A stretch of DNA of 64,000 nucleotides, from positions 124,001 through 188,000 of the forward strand of contig CAVXOW010000009.1 of assembly GCA_963763485.1 (NCBI GenBank), in the 5' to 3' direction. Origin of the DNA: CAWCKS01 sp963763485. Its GTDB lineage: Bacteria; Pseudomonadota; Alphaproteobacteria; Rhizobiales; Xanthobacteraceae. The notes below the pieces were generated by a model. The model was not told the origin of the DNA, searched no databases, and saw only the letters and a list, made by a program, of their open reading frames with translations. Shown here one piece after another: positions 63,610 to 64,000 of this stretch; within the stretch, counting starts at the first letter, position 1; each line of letters opens with the position of its first letter. The position numbers and the translations under genes are program-made.

Positions 63610-64000
63610 CTACTCGTTGCTGTCTGGCTGCGGGTTGGCGGCGGCGGAATTGGTAGCGGCGGTGATGGTGGGCGCGATCGGTGCGACCAGCACCTGGCCC
63701 GGACCTACGACGGTGCCTTGCACGACGCGCTTCGACTGCAGATTGGTAACGCTGACAGTGTCGCCCTCGGCGCCGCCGTCGATCGCCTTGCCGCGCATCG
63801 TCAGGTAGAGGCCGGGCGTCTGGTAGACGATCGACACGTTCTGGTCGCGCTGCACGAGATCGGGCTTGCCGAGGTCGGCATTGCGCAGCGGTTGCCCCGC
63901 GGCGACGCGTCTGCGCATCTGCATGCCGAGCGCACGATCGCGGCTCGCGAGGTCGGTGCCGGCGTCGGCCTTCGGCCGCCGCTCGGTGACGAGATCGGCG
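63610..64000 (-). CDS. flgA: Flagellar P-ring assembly protein FlgA (5' partial)
   Basis: C-terminal ~130 residues; the start lies beyond the window edge. FlgA is a periplasmic chaperone for FlgI P-ring assembly. The SAF-like region RRRVAAGQPLRNADLGKPDL with VQRDQNVSIVYQTPGLYLTM and the segment GDTVSVTNLQSKRVVQGTVV are characteristic. It continues as a low-complexity Ala/Pro tail. It is followed by flgH in the same operon. Confidence 0.93.
   Translation of the reverse strand, partial: ADLVTERRPKADAGTDLASRDRALGMQMRRRVAAGQPLRNADLGKPDLVQRDQNVSIVYQTPGLYLTMRGKAIDGGAEGDTVSVTNLQSKRVVQGTVVGPGQVLVAPIAPTITAATNSAAANPQPDSNE

Overview
The window (about 64 kb, GC-rich, dense genes) looks like chromosome from a Bradyrhizobium/Rhodopseudomonas-type alphaproteobacterium (Nitrobacteraceae). 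The reasons are an alphaproteobacterial flagellar set (FlaF, FlbT, FliX, FlaG-like, FlgE/K/L, FlgH/I/A), the codon usage, and several families of dispersed palindromic intergenic repeats that I associate with this group. Assignment to a genus is inference. I saw no rRNA, tRNA, CRISPR array or intact insertion sequence.

Layout. 1-8.3 kb: a same-strand run of acyl-CoA catabolism genes (biotin-dependent carboxylase, enoyl-CoA hydratase, two acyl-CoA dehydrogenases, an SCP2-like/alpha-beta hydrolase fusion, an enolase-superfamily enzyme, a nitroreductase). 8.6-9.4 kb: a glutaredoxin-DinB fusion with an in-frame UGA exactly at the first active-site cysteine. 9.9-15.6 kb: a complete peptide-type ABC transporter operon (two ATPases, binding protein, two permeases). 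15.9-21.2 kb: one giant membrane-anchored coiled-coil gene built on 44-residue (4 x 11) repeats, with a TipN-like layout. 21.6-24.5 kb: Hpt protein, 2Fe-2S ferredoxin, thioesterase and ferredoxin-NADP reductase. 24.7-37.6 kb: cell-surface and stress genes, including FkbM methyltransferase, an MBOAT/SGNH acylation pair, VOC and GNAT proteins, a secreted SGNH hydrolase, an LPG-synthase-type membrane protein, UspA, SixA, an FAD oxidase and MsrB. 37.8-57.9 kb: flagellar island with flgE-flgK-flgL, three tandem near-identical flagellins and a fourth inverted one, flaF, an embedded ATP-grasp/PLP-decarboxylase pair, flbT, a FlaG-like gene, flgN-like/flgJ/flgI and fliX. 58-62.5 kb: dksA, an AraC regulator, GFA, OsmC, VOC and SPFH genes. 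62.8-64 kb: flgH and the start of flgA.

How it fits together. FlgE, FlgK and FlgL make the hook and hook-filament junction, and the flagellins make the filament. FlbT and FlaF are the known post-transcriptional regulators of flagellin, and the three tandem flagellins share a leader with a hairpin that is a natural candidate FlbT target. FliX is the alphaproteobacterial assembly-checkpoint factor. Two sigma-54-like promoters sit before flgE and flgI.

Caution. About a dozen otherwise well-conserved genes carry a single-base frameshift or a single in-frame stop. That density is more like an unpolished assembly than natural decay, and every claim resting on one base (including the UGA and the flgL stop) should be read in that light.
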